Below are positions 22,901 through 33,919 of a stretch of 64,000 nt of DNA, one piece after another. Under the pieces are notes generated by a model. It was given only the letters and a program-made list of their open reading frames with translations, made no database searches and had not been told where the DNA came from. How positions within the stretch are numbered: position 1 is the first letter of the stretch; each line of letters opens with the position of its first letter. This DNA is from Cristatella mucedo (lineage: Eukaryota; Bryozoa; Phylactolaemata; Cristatellidae). The stretch spans positions 13,136,001-13,200,000 of the forward strand of contig WPIO01000005.1 of NCBI GenBank assembly GCA_009760855.2. The letters run 5' to 3'. The translations under genes were made by a program, and so were the position numbers.

Positions 22901-24520
22901 ACAACCTGCGGTAACCATTGGCTGTCTTGGGCCCTAACTCTTCCTTTACCGGTGCCGCGGTATCGCAACAACTAAGCTCAAGCTATCGACAACGGCTCGT
23001 CATTATCTAAGATTCTTGAAAAAATTGTTGCTAAGCAACTGGTTGAACACATTAAAAAAAATGGAATGTCAGAAACATTTCAATCAGGGTTCAAGAGGCA
23101 GCACTCTACTGAAACTGCTCTCTTCCGTGTTAACAATGCATTCTACGTGGCAACGACGACGGGAATGTCACTGCCCTAACTCTGCTAGATCTGTCTGTTT
23201 GCTGCCATCGACACTGTTGATCACGAAGTTCTGCTTGAACGATTGAGAACAACGATCCGTCTGGCAGACGAAGCACTGGCGTGGTTTAAATCCTACTTGT
23301 CTGATCGTGTTCAATCCGTGTCGTGTGGGGGTCAGATGTCTGACACGAGATGGGTCACCTGTGGAGTCTCTCAAGCGTCTGTACTTGGTCCCTTGCTGTT
23401 CTCCATTTATACGCAACCTCTGGGAAAAGTGATTAAGGCCCATGGAATAGGATATCACTTCTATGCTGATGATTCTGAGTTGTATTTGTCATTCAAACCG
23501 TCGGAATCTGCTGCGGCAACTGAGAAACTAAATGCTTGCCTTGCCGATATTCGATCCTGGATGTCGGAAAACTTCCTGAAATTAAATGATGATACAACCG
23601 AACTGCTGCTCATAGGACACCCTAAGCATGTGGCTGGATTAAAAGGCTTTGCCGGTCTAATAGGTGATGCTATTGTGCGGCCATCACCACTTGCTCGAAA
23701 TTTACGTGTCGTGTTCGACAGCTGCCTCAATTTCAAAAGCTTCATTCAGAAGACTGCCTCTAAAGCTAGCCCTCACATCCGATCCCTGTCCAAGATTAGG
23801 AGCTGTCTCACACAGTGGCTGTAAAAAATTTAACTAGCTCTCTAGTTCTGTCTTGGCTTGATTATTGTAATTCCCTTTTGGCTGGGCTGCCAAAGAAAGC
23901 TATAATGCCACTACAGCGGACAATAAATATGGCTGCAAGGCTAGTCTTCAAATCCCATCGATTTGAGTACGTGTCTCCTTTGCTGAAAGATCTAGGATGG
24001 TTGCCGGTTGAGCAAAGGATACAGAGCAAAGTTCTTACGCTGACGCACAAGGCCCGCCACGGCTTGGCTCCTTCATACCTAACTGACGTGCTGCATCAGT
24101 TTCAGCCTGTTTGCGCCCCCTGGTGCTGTGTGGAAAATAAATTAGCTGTCCCATTCTTCCGCTTAAAGACCTTTGGCGACAGAAGCTTTAGCTCTGCAGG
24201 TCCGAGACTGTGGAACTCGCTTTCATAATTTTTACGTAACGACAACTACTCTCCTACTGCCGACTATGGCACATCCTTTTCAGCGGTCCTGAGCTGCTAC
24301 TTCTATGCTACTCACTACCTCAACTGCTCTCCTGACTCTACTATGCTTCCCACTTTCTCTTTGTTGCGTGAGACAAAGTCTGTGGGCTACCGAATGCGTA
24401 CCGAAAGCCGCTTAGGTTGTGAGTGCGCTATAAAAAAACTCTCCTGCGTAACACCCATATGGTCTTTACGACTTTGTGGAGTTACAGACGGAGATACGTT
24501 AAAATACATTACATTACGTA
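22900..24520 (+). mobile_element. LINE-B: reverse transcriptase and C-terminus, decayed
   Basis: The best LINE-B copy. Frames give SKILEKIVAKQLVEHIKKNG (RT start, 23010), AIDTVDHEVLLERLRT, VLGPLLFSIYTQPLGKV, the catalytic box YHFYADDSELYLSF (about 23455) and LKLNDDTTELLLIGHP. Then LDYCNSLLAGLPK, WLPVEQRIQSKVLTL and FGDRSFSSAGPRLWNSLS close the ORF at 24228. A 3' UTR ends in GGAGATACGTTAAAATACATTACATTAC at about 24515. Frames switch near 23180 and again around 23815. The YADD box is intact, but the copy is 5' truncated and dead. It belongs to the L2/CR1 clade. Confidence 0.9.
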
Positions 24521-24639
24521 AGCGAAACGCCTGTTAATGCCTCCAACTTTAGGGTGGTGTTTTTCCGATTAATGGTGGCACGGGGCCCGTCCGACCACGA
24601 CGAATTTACCGGGCTTGCGGTTTTCTACATAGTGTTTAC

Positions 24640-25240
24640 ATTGTGTGAAACCATACTTTCCAGGCACTTGACAGGTGCTGCGAAGGCGAACAGTTCGTTG
24701 GTAGCAGGCTCAATGTCAAGACGCTGAACTGGTTTTTGGGGCGCAAGCTCAGGGTCAGCATGCAAATTTGGTTATTGGCAGCATTCTCAGTGTTAGCACG
24801 CATAAAGGACGCGTAGCAGGAAAGACGAATTAGGTAGGCCACCTAAATTGTGCACCTAGGAAATTCGTGTTTTAAGTAATTTTTATCATGAAGCTGGTAT
24901 ACGTCGCAGCGCCAAACGGAAGTAAGTTTCAGACTTTGAGCAACACATGCGAACTGCAAAATCTCAAAACAGGCAAAGATCTCTAAAAGGCAAGATCTCT
25001 ATAGGATTTGAGGTTCGTGCCGGGTGTAACCAAGTGATTTCATACAGAAAACGTACGGAACGAGACCTTGACTGGTGGTGGAGTAATTCTGATAGGTCGC
25101 CTGGCTCTAAGTAATGATTAAAAATAAAAGTGAATAATGGAACGTTGAAGGCACGGCATTGCTTGAGTGGGAGCCTCCTTACGAGTGCTCGCTTGGCCGC
25201 GCCTATGACGCGGCAATCAAATAAGCCGAAGCGCATAACC
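24640..25240 (-). mobile_element. LINE-A 3' half fragment
   Basis: Minus-strand LEPGDLSELLHHQSRSR and ...RTSNPIEILPFRDLCLF match the region before the LINE-A C-terminus. 3' UTR phrases (GCAGCATTCTCAGTGTTAGCACGC) lie at 24775-24805. Confidence 0.7.
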
Positions 25241-25305
25241 AGGACTACATATTAGTTTTGCATTATAAATGCGTGCGTGCCTGCACGTATAAGAACAATT
25301 TCTTT

Positions 25306-25448
25306 GTATAGTGCCCTAAGAGTTCCTAATCTCCCTTCAGGCACTTCGCAAGTGCCACACAGCTCTTGGGCGCCACCTCGGTCGTCAGACGCATTCAAGT
25401 CGTCTTCTATTGTTAAAATTGAGCACCTTAACCGCTGGGCCAAACCAA
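25306..25448 (-). mobile_element. SINE-A copy, diverged
   Basis: TATAGTGCCCTAAGAGTTCC hairpin and GCACCTTAACCGCTGGGCCAAACC at the far end. The middle has drifted and the B-box is not conserved. Confidence 0.7.
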
Positions 25449-26089
25449 TGTCATTGCAAGTTGGAATGAGTCATCACTGCACTGCAGTGCAAAAAGAAAG
25501 GCGTCCCTACGCGCAATCCCACTCACTCGCTCCGTCTTGGCTTCCCGTGGGAGAAGCCCCATTAGCGAAGCCCGGCGGATGCAGCGATATATTTCTATAG
25601 GTACAAGATAATAGACTTGCTGGCTTTCGCTGGACAGCACGGTCGCGGAGAGCCGGCGTCGCAGCAACAGCAGCCCGTCTGTGGAGCGAAGGCGTACGTA
25701 GCACGTAGCTGCATTAGACGCTCGAGAGAGAGAGAGAGATGAGCCGTAGCGGGCGGAGGAGCTTTAATAAGCTTCGCTGGAGCCGGCTCCTTCGCTCGCT
25801 GCATTGTTTAATCTCTCTCGCTTTTGCCAGCTGTCATCGATCAGGAGCCGCATCTGCTCTTTGTGATAAAAATTGAAGTATCATTCGAACAGAAGCTTAA
25901 GCGTATAACCAGGACTGTATGCTATTATTGCTATCGATTTTTTACGTTATGCTTTTTGAATTATTATAGATTTACTGATACATTAGCGATTAAATTGACT
26001 TACCAGCTGGCTGATGCACGAGGCTTGTGCCAAACCGCAGTCGCAGGCTTGAAGCAACGGTCTGCCGGTCGGTAAGTCTAGTACTGAGC
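25449..26089. other. No gene seen; short (GA)n
   Basis: A GA-repeat at 25723-25738 and a GC-richer patch at 25600-25800. Several overlapping ORFs exist but none shows a family feature. Confidence 0.4.
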
Positions 26090-26545
26090 GTGAGATGCTG
26101 TGAGCGTGTTAGCAAGTTATCAGGAAGTCACCCGGTTGTACTAGCTGTAGTATACAGGCTATCTTTTCGCTTATGTTGATACGGTGCTATTACTAGCGGT
26201 GCGTGGGCAATATTGAGTGCTGTGTTTCACTGTCGTCGCATAGCTAGCTCCAGGTTGGAGCTAGTTGCACGCGTTGTGCCGCTACCTAAACTACGGAAGA
26301 TTTCGCGGTCATAACTGCGTCGCTATATCTAAACTGCAGTCGTTCGCAAGGTTGGCTGAAGCTTGACTGTATCAGCAAGACAGTGAAGCATGCCTGCTTT
26401 CAGCTAATTATCTTTGCTAAAATTCGGGCTCGGCTACCGAATGCGTACCGCAAGCCGCTTAACCTCTCAGTGCACTATGCAAAACTCCTGCGCAACATTA
26501 GCATAGTCTTTGTGGCTTTGTGGAGTTACATACGGAGAAACGTTT
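26090..26545 (+). mobile_element. SINE-B copy
   Basis: Plus-orientation copy of the family at 21715-22180. The 3' 110 bp (from GGCTACCGAATGCGTACC at about 26436) aligns with the LINE-B 3' UTR including TTTGTGGAGTTACATACGGAG. With the minus copy it makes an inverted pair about 3.9 kb apart. Confidence 0.75.
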
Positions 26546-27175
26546 CGTTACGTCACATTTACTTAAACAAATATGCCACTTCTAAACTGATCCGCACGTC
26601 TCGTCTCGACTTCTGCAGCTCTTTGCTTGCTGATATTACGGCCAGTGCTGTCCGGTGCAGGCAGGTGCTAAATTCTACACCCAGGCTTTCTGTCGTGAGC
26701 GTCCTCGTTGCAAAATATCACCGCTTCTCACCAGCCCGCACCACCGGCTCGAAATCAAGCAACGCATTGACTCTAAGGTGCGGTCGTGTATTCTTAGGTT
26801 CATTAATTCTTTGTTGCCAGGCGACCTATCAGATATATTCCACTACCAGGCGTAGCATGGCACCTCCTGAATTCGTGTAACGAATCTTCCAGCTACTACT
26901 CGCGCGAACCTCAAATGCTTTAGAGAACTTACCGCTAGTTCATACGTTCCTAAGGCCTTTAACCCACGCCTACTAGAATCTTCGTTATAGTCTGCAGATA
27001 CAGACATGCGTTATGGAAATTTTAAAAGAAGCTATAAGCGCATCAATTTACTTCCCCATTTAGTGGGTCCACCTAATTCGTTGCTCGTGTGCTTATGCGT
27101 GCTGCCACTGTGCATGCTGCTACTATGAAAATTTGCATGCTTACACTGAGCGTGACATCTCTAACCATGTTACCT
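26546..27175 (+). mobile_element. LINE-A fragment
   Basis: TSKLIRTSRLDFCSSLLADI (26575-26640), then a frame-shifted KQRIDSKVRSCILRFINSLL and 3' UTR with GTGCTTATGCGTGCTGCC. The terminal hairpin is missing because another LINE-A copy starts at about 27176. Confidence 0.8.
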
Positions 27176-27550
27176 TTTACCTATACCTCGTGCAAACCTC
27201 AAATACTTTGGAGACCGTGCATTTAGTTGATATTCTCCCAAAGCCTACAACTAAATCCTGGCTTCCATTATGACAGCCGCTGACTAGACCACATTTAAAA
27301 AGAAATTAAAAAGCAAATTTCTATCACCAAAGTTATTGGGTTCCTGCGATTCGACCTGCATTTCAGTATTCATTCTGACACGGTTGCATGCTGCCACATT
27401 TGCATGCTTACCGTTTGCGTTACACCCCAACCTGTTGTTTTTCGAGCTGCTAACAATTCGACGGTTTTTCGTTTGCACCAAATGTAAAGCGCAAGAAATA
27501 GTTAGAGTTATCCGAGGTCGCTTTATCAAGTGTTATTAATAATATCATGT
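27176..27550 (+). mobile_element. LINE-A 3' end
   Basis: Starts in the PIPRTNLK segment (CTATACCTCGTGCAAACCTC), passes through the ORF end and 3' UTR, and ends with the hairpin (AAAGCGC...AGAGTTATCCGAGGTCGCTTT) and TTATTAATAATATC at about 27545. Confidence 0.8.
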
Positions 27551-27654
27551 TATGCTCGTTTATATTGAGCATACTACCATTAATGACTTGATCGCCCTGC
27601 CGTTGAAGCACACGTTAAGTGCTTACAAGGATATTAAGGTCTTTGAGAAAATGC

Positions 27655-27795
27655 TTCAACTGCTGGTTTGGCCCAGTGGTTAAGGCGGTCGCCACGATCG
27701 TGATCTGGTCGAGGTCTTTTGCTCGAGCCCCTCACACCCGTGTGAAGCTCCTGGATAGAGTCCAAGTTCTCTTAGAGGGCTATACCGATAAATTA
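27655..27795 (+). mobile_element. SINE-A copy, sense orientation
   Basis: Shows the tRNA-like head directly: TGGTTTGGCCCAGTGGTTAAGGC (A box within 27664-27686) and GCTCGAGCCCC (B box, about 27722), then the 3' hairpin AGAGTCCAAGTTCTCT and TATACCGATAAATTACA. No cloverleaf can be drawn, so it is a SINE and not a functional tRNA gene. Confidence 0.8.
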
Positions 27796-27930
27796 CATTA
27801 AATTATTACATATGATTACAATTGTTTAGTTGTGTCAATCTCGTGGATGATGTGGATCAGGAAAATACCTAAGGCATCCTGTGTCTGCACTTGGCATTCT
27901 CTAATGACAGACACTATTTCTTCTCTGCAG

Positions 27931-29064
27931 CCGCAACGTTTCACTGACAATTTCAGTTGACGTCACAGAGCGACTTCGGCTAATACTTAGCAATACAGCC
28001 GAGATGATCGTCCATAAGATCGCTCAGCTGAGAATTCTCGACTCCTCCACTTACTGTATCGTTTACCGCGTGGTAGTTGAATGCATCGTTTATGCATTCG
28101 GAAATTCCAGATATTTAATCTCGGAAACAGACGAGCCGTTCCTTGTTCGTATTCTTGACATTAATGATTGTATGTTGTTGGCAGTAAACGTTGGGAGCTC
28201 CAATTTACATGCACAGACCATGTTCTTTTGTGGATTCGTCAAAGCTTATGAACAGCTTGTCTACTTCTTCGATAACAGATTGCTTGCCCAAGACGAAGTT
28301 TTCACTTTCTTTTGTTTTGACACCACTCATCATTAGTCATCGTTAGTCTCGACCAGTTACTACTGAGGCTGCATCCGTGCATGTTTGGTACTTTTTGTGC
28401 CTTCTAGACCGTACGATTTACGTTTTCGGCAACGGTCCGAACGTAGACCGGCTGGAAGTCCAAGGACTCGCCCTGGAGAACAATGAATTGGAGCCTACGT
28501 TCCTCCGGTGACAGCATGCAGCCGCATTTTGGTATGGAACCTGCTTTAATTTCCAAGAAGCACTTCGAAGTCGTCATCAACCTTGATAGCACTCCTGACT
28601 CAGAGGGTGTAAGGGTTCAATTTTTGATACTCAAACATAACGTCGACGTAACCGACTACTGGAGAAGCTCCTGATATTTCAGTCGGCTTTATAGCTTTTA
28701 CTGCTTGCGGAAAATGACGTGTAACTCTCATGAAGCTAGATAATAAGACTGCCCAGTAGGGCTGTAGTTATAAAATCTACGTCTTAGATCCGGTCAGTCT
28801 TTACTGGACGAGCACTTTGGCTACGAGCTTGGTCCGTACAAGCGATAATTGAGAACTCCTCGAAAGCTGCCGCAGCTGGGAAGGATGACTTCTCGTCATA
28901 TCTCAACTTGACGGCTTATCTAAACTGATGTCTTTGAGACGTACGGCGTCCTTTGTGTAGCGATTATATTGGGAAATAATGCCAACTACGTACGGTTACC
29001 TCTGCTACTGAAAGAAAGTATTGCTGAGATCGTTCACTCTTCGGGAAGTCGGCTGTTAATCTAG
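27931..29064 (+). pseudogene. Decayed paralogue of the kelch gene at 18207-19353
   Basis: Collinear with the kelch exon from its first codons (both have CACTGACnnTTTCA and AEMIxHxxAQLRI) to its end (CVAxILGxNxNYxRLP). Frame 28004-28336 holds IVYAFGNSR, VRILDINDCMLLAVNVG and FCFDTTHH. Later, in other frames, IYVLDPVSLYWTST and PTTGEAPDISVGFIAF-like sequence appear. Multiple stops and frameshifts are present from 28337 on. TTCTTCTCTGCAG directly precedes it, as in the intact gene. Because a splice site is kept, the copy came from DNA duplication and not from retrotransposed mRNA. Confidence 0.85.
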
Positions 29065-31600
29065 TCTCGCGGCTACTTGCAATTAAAGACAAGACAAGTC
29101 TGATGGGTCTGCACTGCAATGAAGTGGAAAAGCTTTGTGCTTTGATTGCACGATGGATGGATAAATAAACTTGAGTTTCCTGTTCTCTCATATTATTCTT
29201 ATTATTGCACGAGTGTAATTTGTGCTTTCTGCAAACATCTTCGGAAGCTGAGAAACTCCACTTTAATGCAAGATCGAGTTCTAATTTATCGGGCTGGGAC
29301 AATGTTTGTAAGTCATATTTATTCTGCCATTGAATAAGTATGAAGAAATCTCTGCATCAGCTCAGTAGATGGGTCGTCTCGTGGGGAGAGGTGAAGCATT
29401 AGCCATAGCTTAGCAGCAGAAACGCTGCACTCCGTTTGGCTGGTTAATGTCAGGAGGGGCTACGCACCGAAAGATGACAACTTTTAGTCACAGTTCTGCC
29501 GTAGGCTGAAATAGGAGTTCTGACGTCACGTTCTCAACATTCCTCCATCCTTACTCTTAGCCAGCGTACATTCCAGTAACTAGTAATAACAATATTCATG
29601 ACATGCACATGCTTGTGGCGATGCAGCTTTCCTCTAGCTCACTTCCGACCATAGTGGTATAGCCGAGATCCAGGGGTCAGAGGCTGTTTCCCCAAAAGCC
29701 TGCCATACTTAGGCCACACTGCCGCTTGCCATGCCATCGAGCTAGGTTAAGAGCAGCGGCCGTCCGGTCAAACCTCTTTATAATATCGCATGCGCCGACA
29801 GCTGTAGGGCAACTAAACAAGTCCACGTGGAGGATCTTACACAAAGTCAACTATAGGGTCGAAAGATGACGCCCTCAGTGCCAACAAACGCGAGATGCTC
29901 AGTTGGCTGTCGGAGTACAGCAGTTGTACTGGCTTCGTTCCAGCAGTACGGGCCTAGGCCGTCACAGACCCGGCTAGCTGAGTAACTGATTAGCTATCCC
30001 GAGTTGACGTCCGAAACGGTTGAGAACTTCGGCCGAAAGACCCCAGCTCATGGGGCCAGGGACGCACTACAGAGAGAACGCGGAATACAAAAGTCACAAC
30101 AAAGAGAGTGCCATTGCGTGCGTAGCTGCACAGCCGGAGCATGCCTGCACCCATCCAGATCCATAACTGGGCGAGTCCGGGAGCATCACCACGACTTAGT
30201 CGGCCAACTTCCGTTGCTCAAGAGACCCGACGACCTCTCGTTACCACACATCCGAAAATGCCCTAGGTCAGGCCCGGCCTGGCTTGTGACCCTTATCTCA
30301 CTACTGCCTTAACGTCTCAGCCGACCGAACCTAGCCTGGGTACGGAAGCAGACAATCCATCGCACGCTTTCTCGCTGCCTCGAGAGTTAGTCACCCAATC
30401 CGTCCCCGACGTCCTGGCCGGGCGCTCTTGCCTTACTTGCAAATACACAGGGTACTAATGGCTGCCTGAGCATCGTCATATGCTTCTCAGCTACCGTAGC
30501 TCAATCCACCAGCTCTGCCGTCCTGCCACGGGCACTTCCCATAGTAGCTGCCATGGGCATGCTGACTATAGCAAGACTACATCAATTGCTACCGGCATAG
30601 TGCCCATAGCAAACGATGCCCTTCTCCGTTCGATGTACTAATCAAAAGATATGGTTCAAATACTGTTTTACATTGATAAATAACATTACATAAGTACTCC
30701 TAAACTTAAGAAATCCTTTTAATAAGCATGTAAGAGCAGGCTCGAAAATTCAGGGAGCTGCAGAATACAGTTGCAAAATAGGACGAAAGCGACCATCACA
30801 TGCTTAGAAAAGGCATAGAGTGCAAGAAAGACAGGTGGCCCGTTTAGAAGCTTTTCGCAGTAAGTGGCAGAGTATTGCTTAGTTTGCGGCCGAAATGTTT
30901 CACAAACTGTTTAAATACCGCAGATAGCATTGTGCTGACTACTTCGCTACTGCCAAAACAAGGAGGCTGGTGCATAGCAAGCATCGCTGGTTGTAGCATT
31001 AAATCATAAGAGAGAACATTTTACGCGTTATGGTTAATACTAGGCATAACTTGTTATTTTAGTGAACGATATCATATTCAAATGAGTCCAATCATAGTGT
31101 TGATTTGCTCACTATGGCATAAAGTGATGAAAGCCGCTTCGTATTTGCACTTGCTCTTAAAAGTTATGGTCATGATTATTTCTTGTCATGTAGTGTGGTT
31201 TCGTTTAGTTAAAGACACTGCTCCTGGTCTTTGTTTGAGTGGACTGTGGCACTTGATGTGGCATGTGGTCGGGACGTTCTCTTGGTGAATGCGGAGACAA
31301 GGAAGTAAATCACTCCTTTGAACAAGAGTTGCTAAGAGAGTAGTGCTTCACCCTCGTTCGTTTGTAGTGAAATAAACTGGTGGAGTTGCTCGTCGGTTAG
31401 CGTTCCACGCTGTTTGGGACGATAACTCAAGCTACATTAAGTACACGTCTTGCTTAGTAAACCAGTAAACCACAAGTAAATGACAAGGTGTTCAGGAATA
31501 AGCAATAACGTCAAGGCAAAAGAAAGCACGAAAACTTCTTCTTTATGTGCTTAAAATCATAATAAAATCTGCTCAAATCTTTCAGTTACATTTATTCTCT
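29065..31600. other. Unassigned 2.5 kb, GC-richer in its middle
   Basis: 29640-30640 is clearly richer in G+C than its flanks and carries a 102-codon plus-strand ORF (30004-30312) with no recognised family. No splice or repeat structure was identified. 30660-31540 is AT-rich with a 68-codon ORF (31082-31288) that looks incidental. Confidence 0.4.
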
Positions 31601-31639
31601 CCGGAAAGCAGCATTTATTCTTCTTACCTCCGTGCGAGT

Positions 31640-33165
31640 CCCGATGGCCGGTCGAATGGGCTCCTCGTTGGCCGATCTCGAACTTCGAAAACCACTGGGG
31701 CTCATGATGGCCTCACCGTTCTAAGAGTTTCATTCCGCCGGGTTGATGTCGCGGTTGTGCTGCTCTGCGCTCAGCACCGAGACGCTCTCACTGGTGCTCT
31801 TCGCAGCACCAACGCTCACGCTGCTGCTTTTCACTGCAGAGAAGCTCTCGCTGCTTCGCTCGCGGCGGGCACCTGCACCTCGTCGCAGGCCATTATTGCC
31901 TTGCTGCTGACTGCTCTCTCTCTCTCTCTCTCGGCGCTCGTCTGCGCTCTACCCAGAAACGCTCATGCGGAGGCTCTTCACCACTGAGACGCTCTCGGCG
32001 CTGCTTTCCGCTACCGCTGAGATGCTCTCCACTGCTATGAAGCTAGCGCTGCTGCGCCTCCCTGCCAAGACGTCCCTCTCATGGGCTGCGTGGGCATGGT
32101 CCCAGGCAGCTGCCGCCTTGCCGCTGACCGCAATCTTGCAGTGCTCCTCTGCGCTCTGGACCGAGATGCTTGTGGGATGCTCTCCACTACGAAGAAGCTC
32201 TCGACACTGAGCTCTTTGGTCGAGATGTCGCTCTTTTGGGCACTTTTTGCCGCCGAGATGCTCTCAGCTGCTACGACGCTCTCACTACTGCGCTTAGCCG
32301 CCGAGACGTCGCTCGCTTGGGCCGCCTGCTCCTTTTCGCAGGCAACTATCGCCTCGCCGCTGGAAGCCGTCGCATGCTGCACCTCCTTATACTCCGGCTG
32401 TAGCCGCTGCGCACTTACGTTGTTCTGGCGCTCTTCGGCTGCTACTATGTTGGAAGCGGTCCCATACCCGCTTCCTCTACCAGTTTTGTCGTCGGATAGC
32501 TTCGGCAGCCGAATGAGTTCTGCTCGCCTGTCTGAATCTTGCGGGCAGGTGACAGCGGGGTTGACCGGTGATGCGGCTGGCTCGTCGCCCAGCTTTGTTC
32601 CGGTCACGGCTCCGGCGAGCTGTTCCTACTCCAGCCGAAACCTCTCGGCCTCAAGCTCGTCCTCCTCATCCGTCGACCATGAGAAGATCAGGATTAATTC
32701 GTTTCGCAGCTTGTGGTAATCTTGCTTTACGTCGGCCGGCTGACCACCGCAACCTTGTATCGCATTATCGCCCAGACACACTGGCACAACATGTTTTAGT
32801 GGCATCGAAATCTTTAGCCTTGCTACGGCCTTCTCAAGCGTTAGAAGCCAAGGCATACAGTTCGGTCCGAAGTGAAACATTTCCTAGGCGTCCCATCTAC
32901 ACTGTAGAAGGTCTAGTACTCTTTTCGGCTCGAGTAAAAGATTCTCTGCTACCTGTTGTTACCTTACTGTGTTTCCGGCTGCAGCACCGCTAGTGGAGTC
33001 TGACTGAGACACGAAGACACGAGCAGGGGAACGTGAGTGGTGAACGAGACTCTGGTCTTTATTCCCCCAGCAGGTACATATACCAGCTAGGGGCAGACTC
33101 ACCACAGATAAGGGAGTGCATCTGTGGTGAGCCACTGTGGTCGGCCACATACTTACATCAAAGGC
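31640..33165 (-). mobile_element. LTR element remnant with gag-like ORF
   Basis: Minus-strand frame 32880 to 32035 is one gag-like ORF broken by a single TAG (32626-32628). It contains KQDYHKLRNELILIFSWS, which parallels DDYAQLREALVRAFTS in the gag of the element at 36796-38708. A Ser/Ala/Glu-rich tail follows (SSESVVAAESISAAKSAQKS-type), continuing frameshifted to about 31640. A putative 5' LTR lies at about 33000-33160, with a GGTATATGTACC TATA-like site and AATAAA (33063-33058, minus). No protease, RT or integrase is seen. Confidence 0.6.
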
Positions 33166-33282
33166 TGCACTGAGTCAATAGCTCAACGACCTGCTGCATG
33201 GGGGGCATACATTAGTTGCCGAGAAGCAGCAGGGTCGCACAACACTAGCTTCTTTGTCCAGAAGATAGAAAAGATCGGGAGT

Positions 33283-33740
33283 TATAATAATAATAATAAT
33301 AATATTGCACTTGATAAAGCGCCCTCAGAGAACTTAATCTCTTTCTAGGCGCTTTACATTTGCTGCAAAGTGATACGCAATAGAATAGTAAGTAAAATCA
33401 TGCTTGAAAAACAAACAAAATGAATAACATGGTTAGGGGTTACATGCACTGGGTCAGCATGCAAATGTGGTTAGTGGCAGCATGAACAGTGTCAGCACGC
33501 ATAAGCACATCGAGGACGAATCACAAGGACCCACTAAATGCTGTCCTAAATAGGTATGTTTTTAAGTTTCTTTTAAATGTGGTCAGGTCAGGGGATGTTC
33601 TGATGCAGGTCGGGAGGAAGTTCCAGGCTGTGGGAGCATACGAGCTAAATGCACGGTCTCCAAAGGATTTAAGGTTTGTACGAGGTATTTCTAGACTGTT
33701 GGATTCCAAAAAGCGAGTGGTACGATGCTTTGCCTGATGG
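33283..33740 (-). mobile_element. LINE-A 3' end with (AAT)n
   Basis: (TAA)n at 33283-33305, the consensus LINE-A hairpin (GATAAAGCGCCCTCAGAGAA, AATCTCTTTCTAGGCGC), the 3' UTR and the ORF C-terminus (minus frame ...KRNLKTYLFRTAFSGSL, 33521-33709). One of the cleanest tails in the window. Confidence 0.9.
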
Positions 33741-33919
33741 GGTAGTATCTCCTATGATTGTAGCATTCCCCTAAATGATGTCTCTCAACTACTTGCAGCC
33801 CATCAATGTCTACCTTGAAGCAGGTCACTAGTGACCTCGTCCTGGGGTTCATTTCCCAATTAACGAAGATTACCAGTCCTACGGACCCTGTTCCCAATGC
33901 CCTGCTTTTACAACCTGCT

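Noticed and set aside
21715-26545. A single large transposon with inverted SINE-B copies as its ends
   Set aside because: The two copies end in LINE-B tails and a third copy exists at 19.6 kb. The DNA between is a mix of SINE-A, LINE-A and LINE-B, so they are better explained as independent insertions.
27655-27795. tRNA gene
   Set aside because: A and B boxes are present but no acceptor or anticodon stems can be drawn, and the sequence belongs to a repeat family with a LINE tail.
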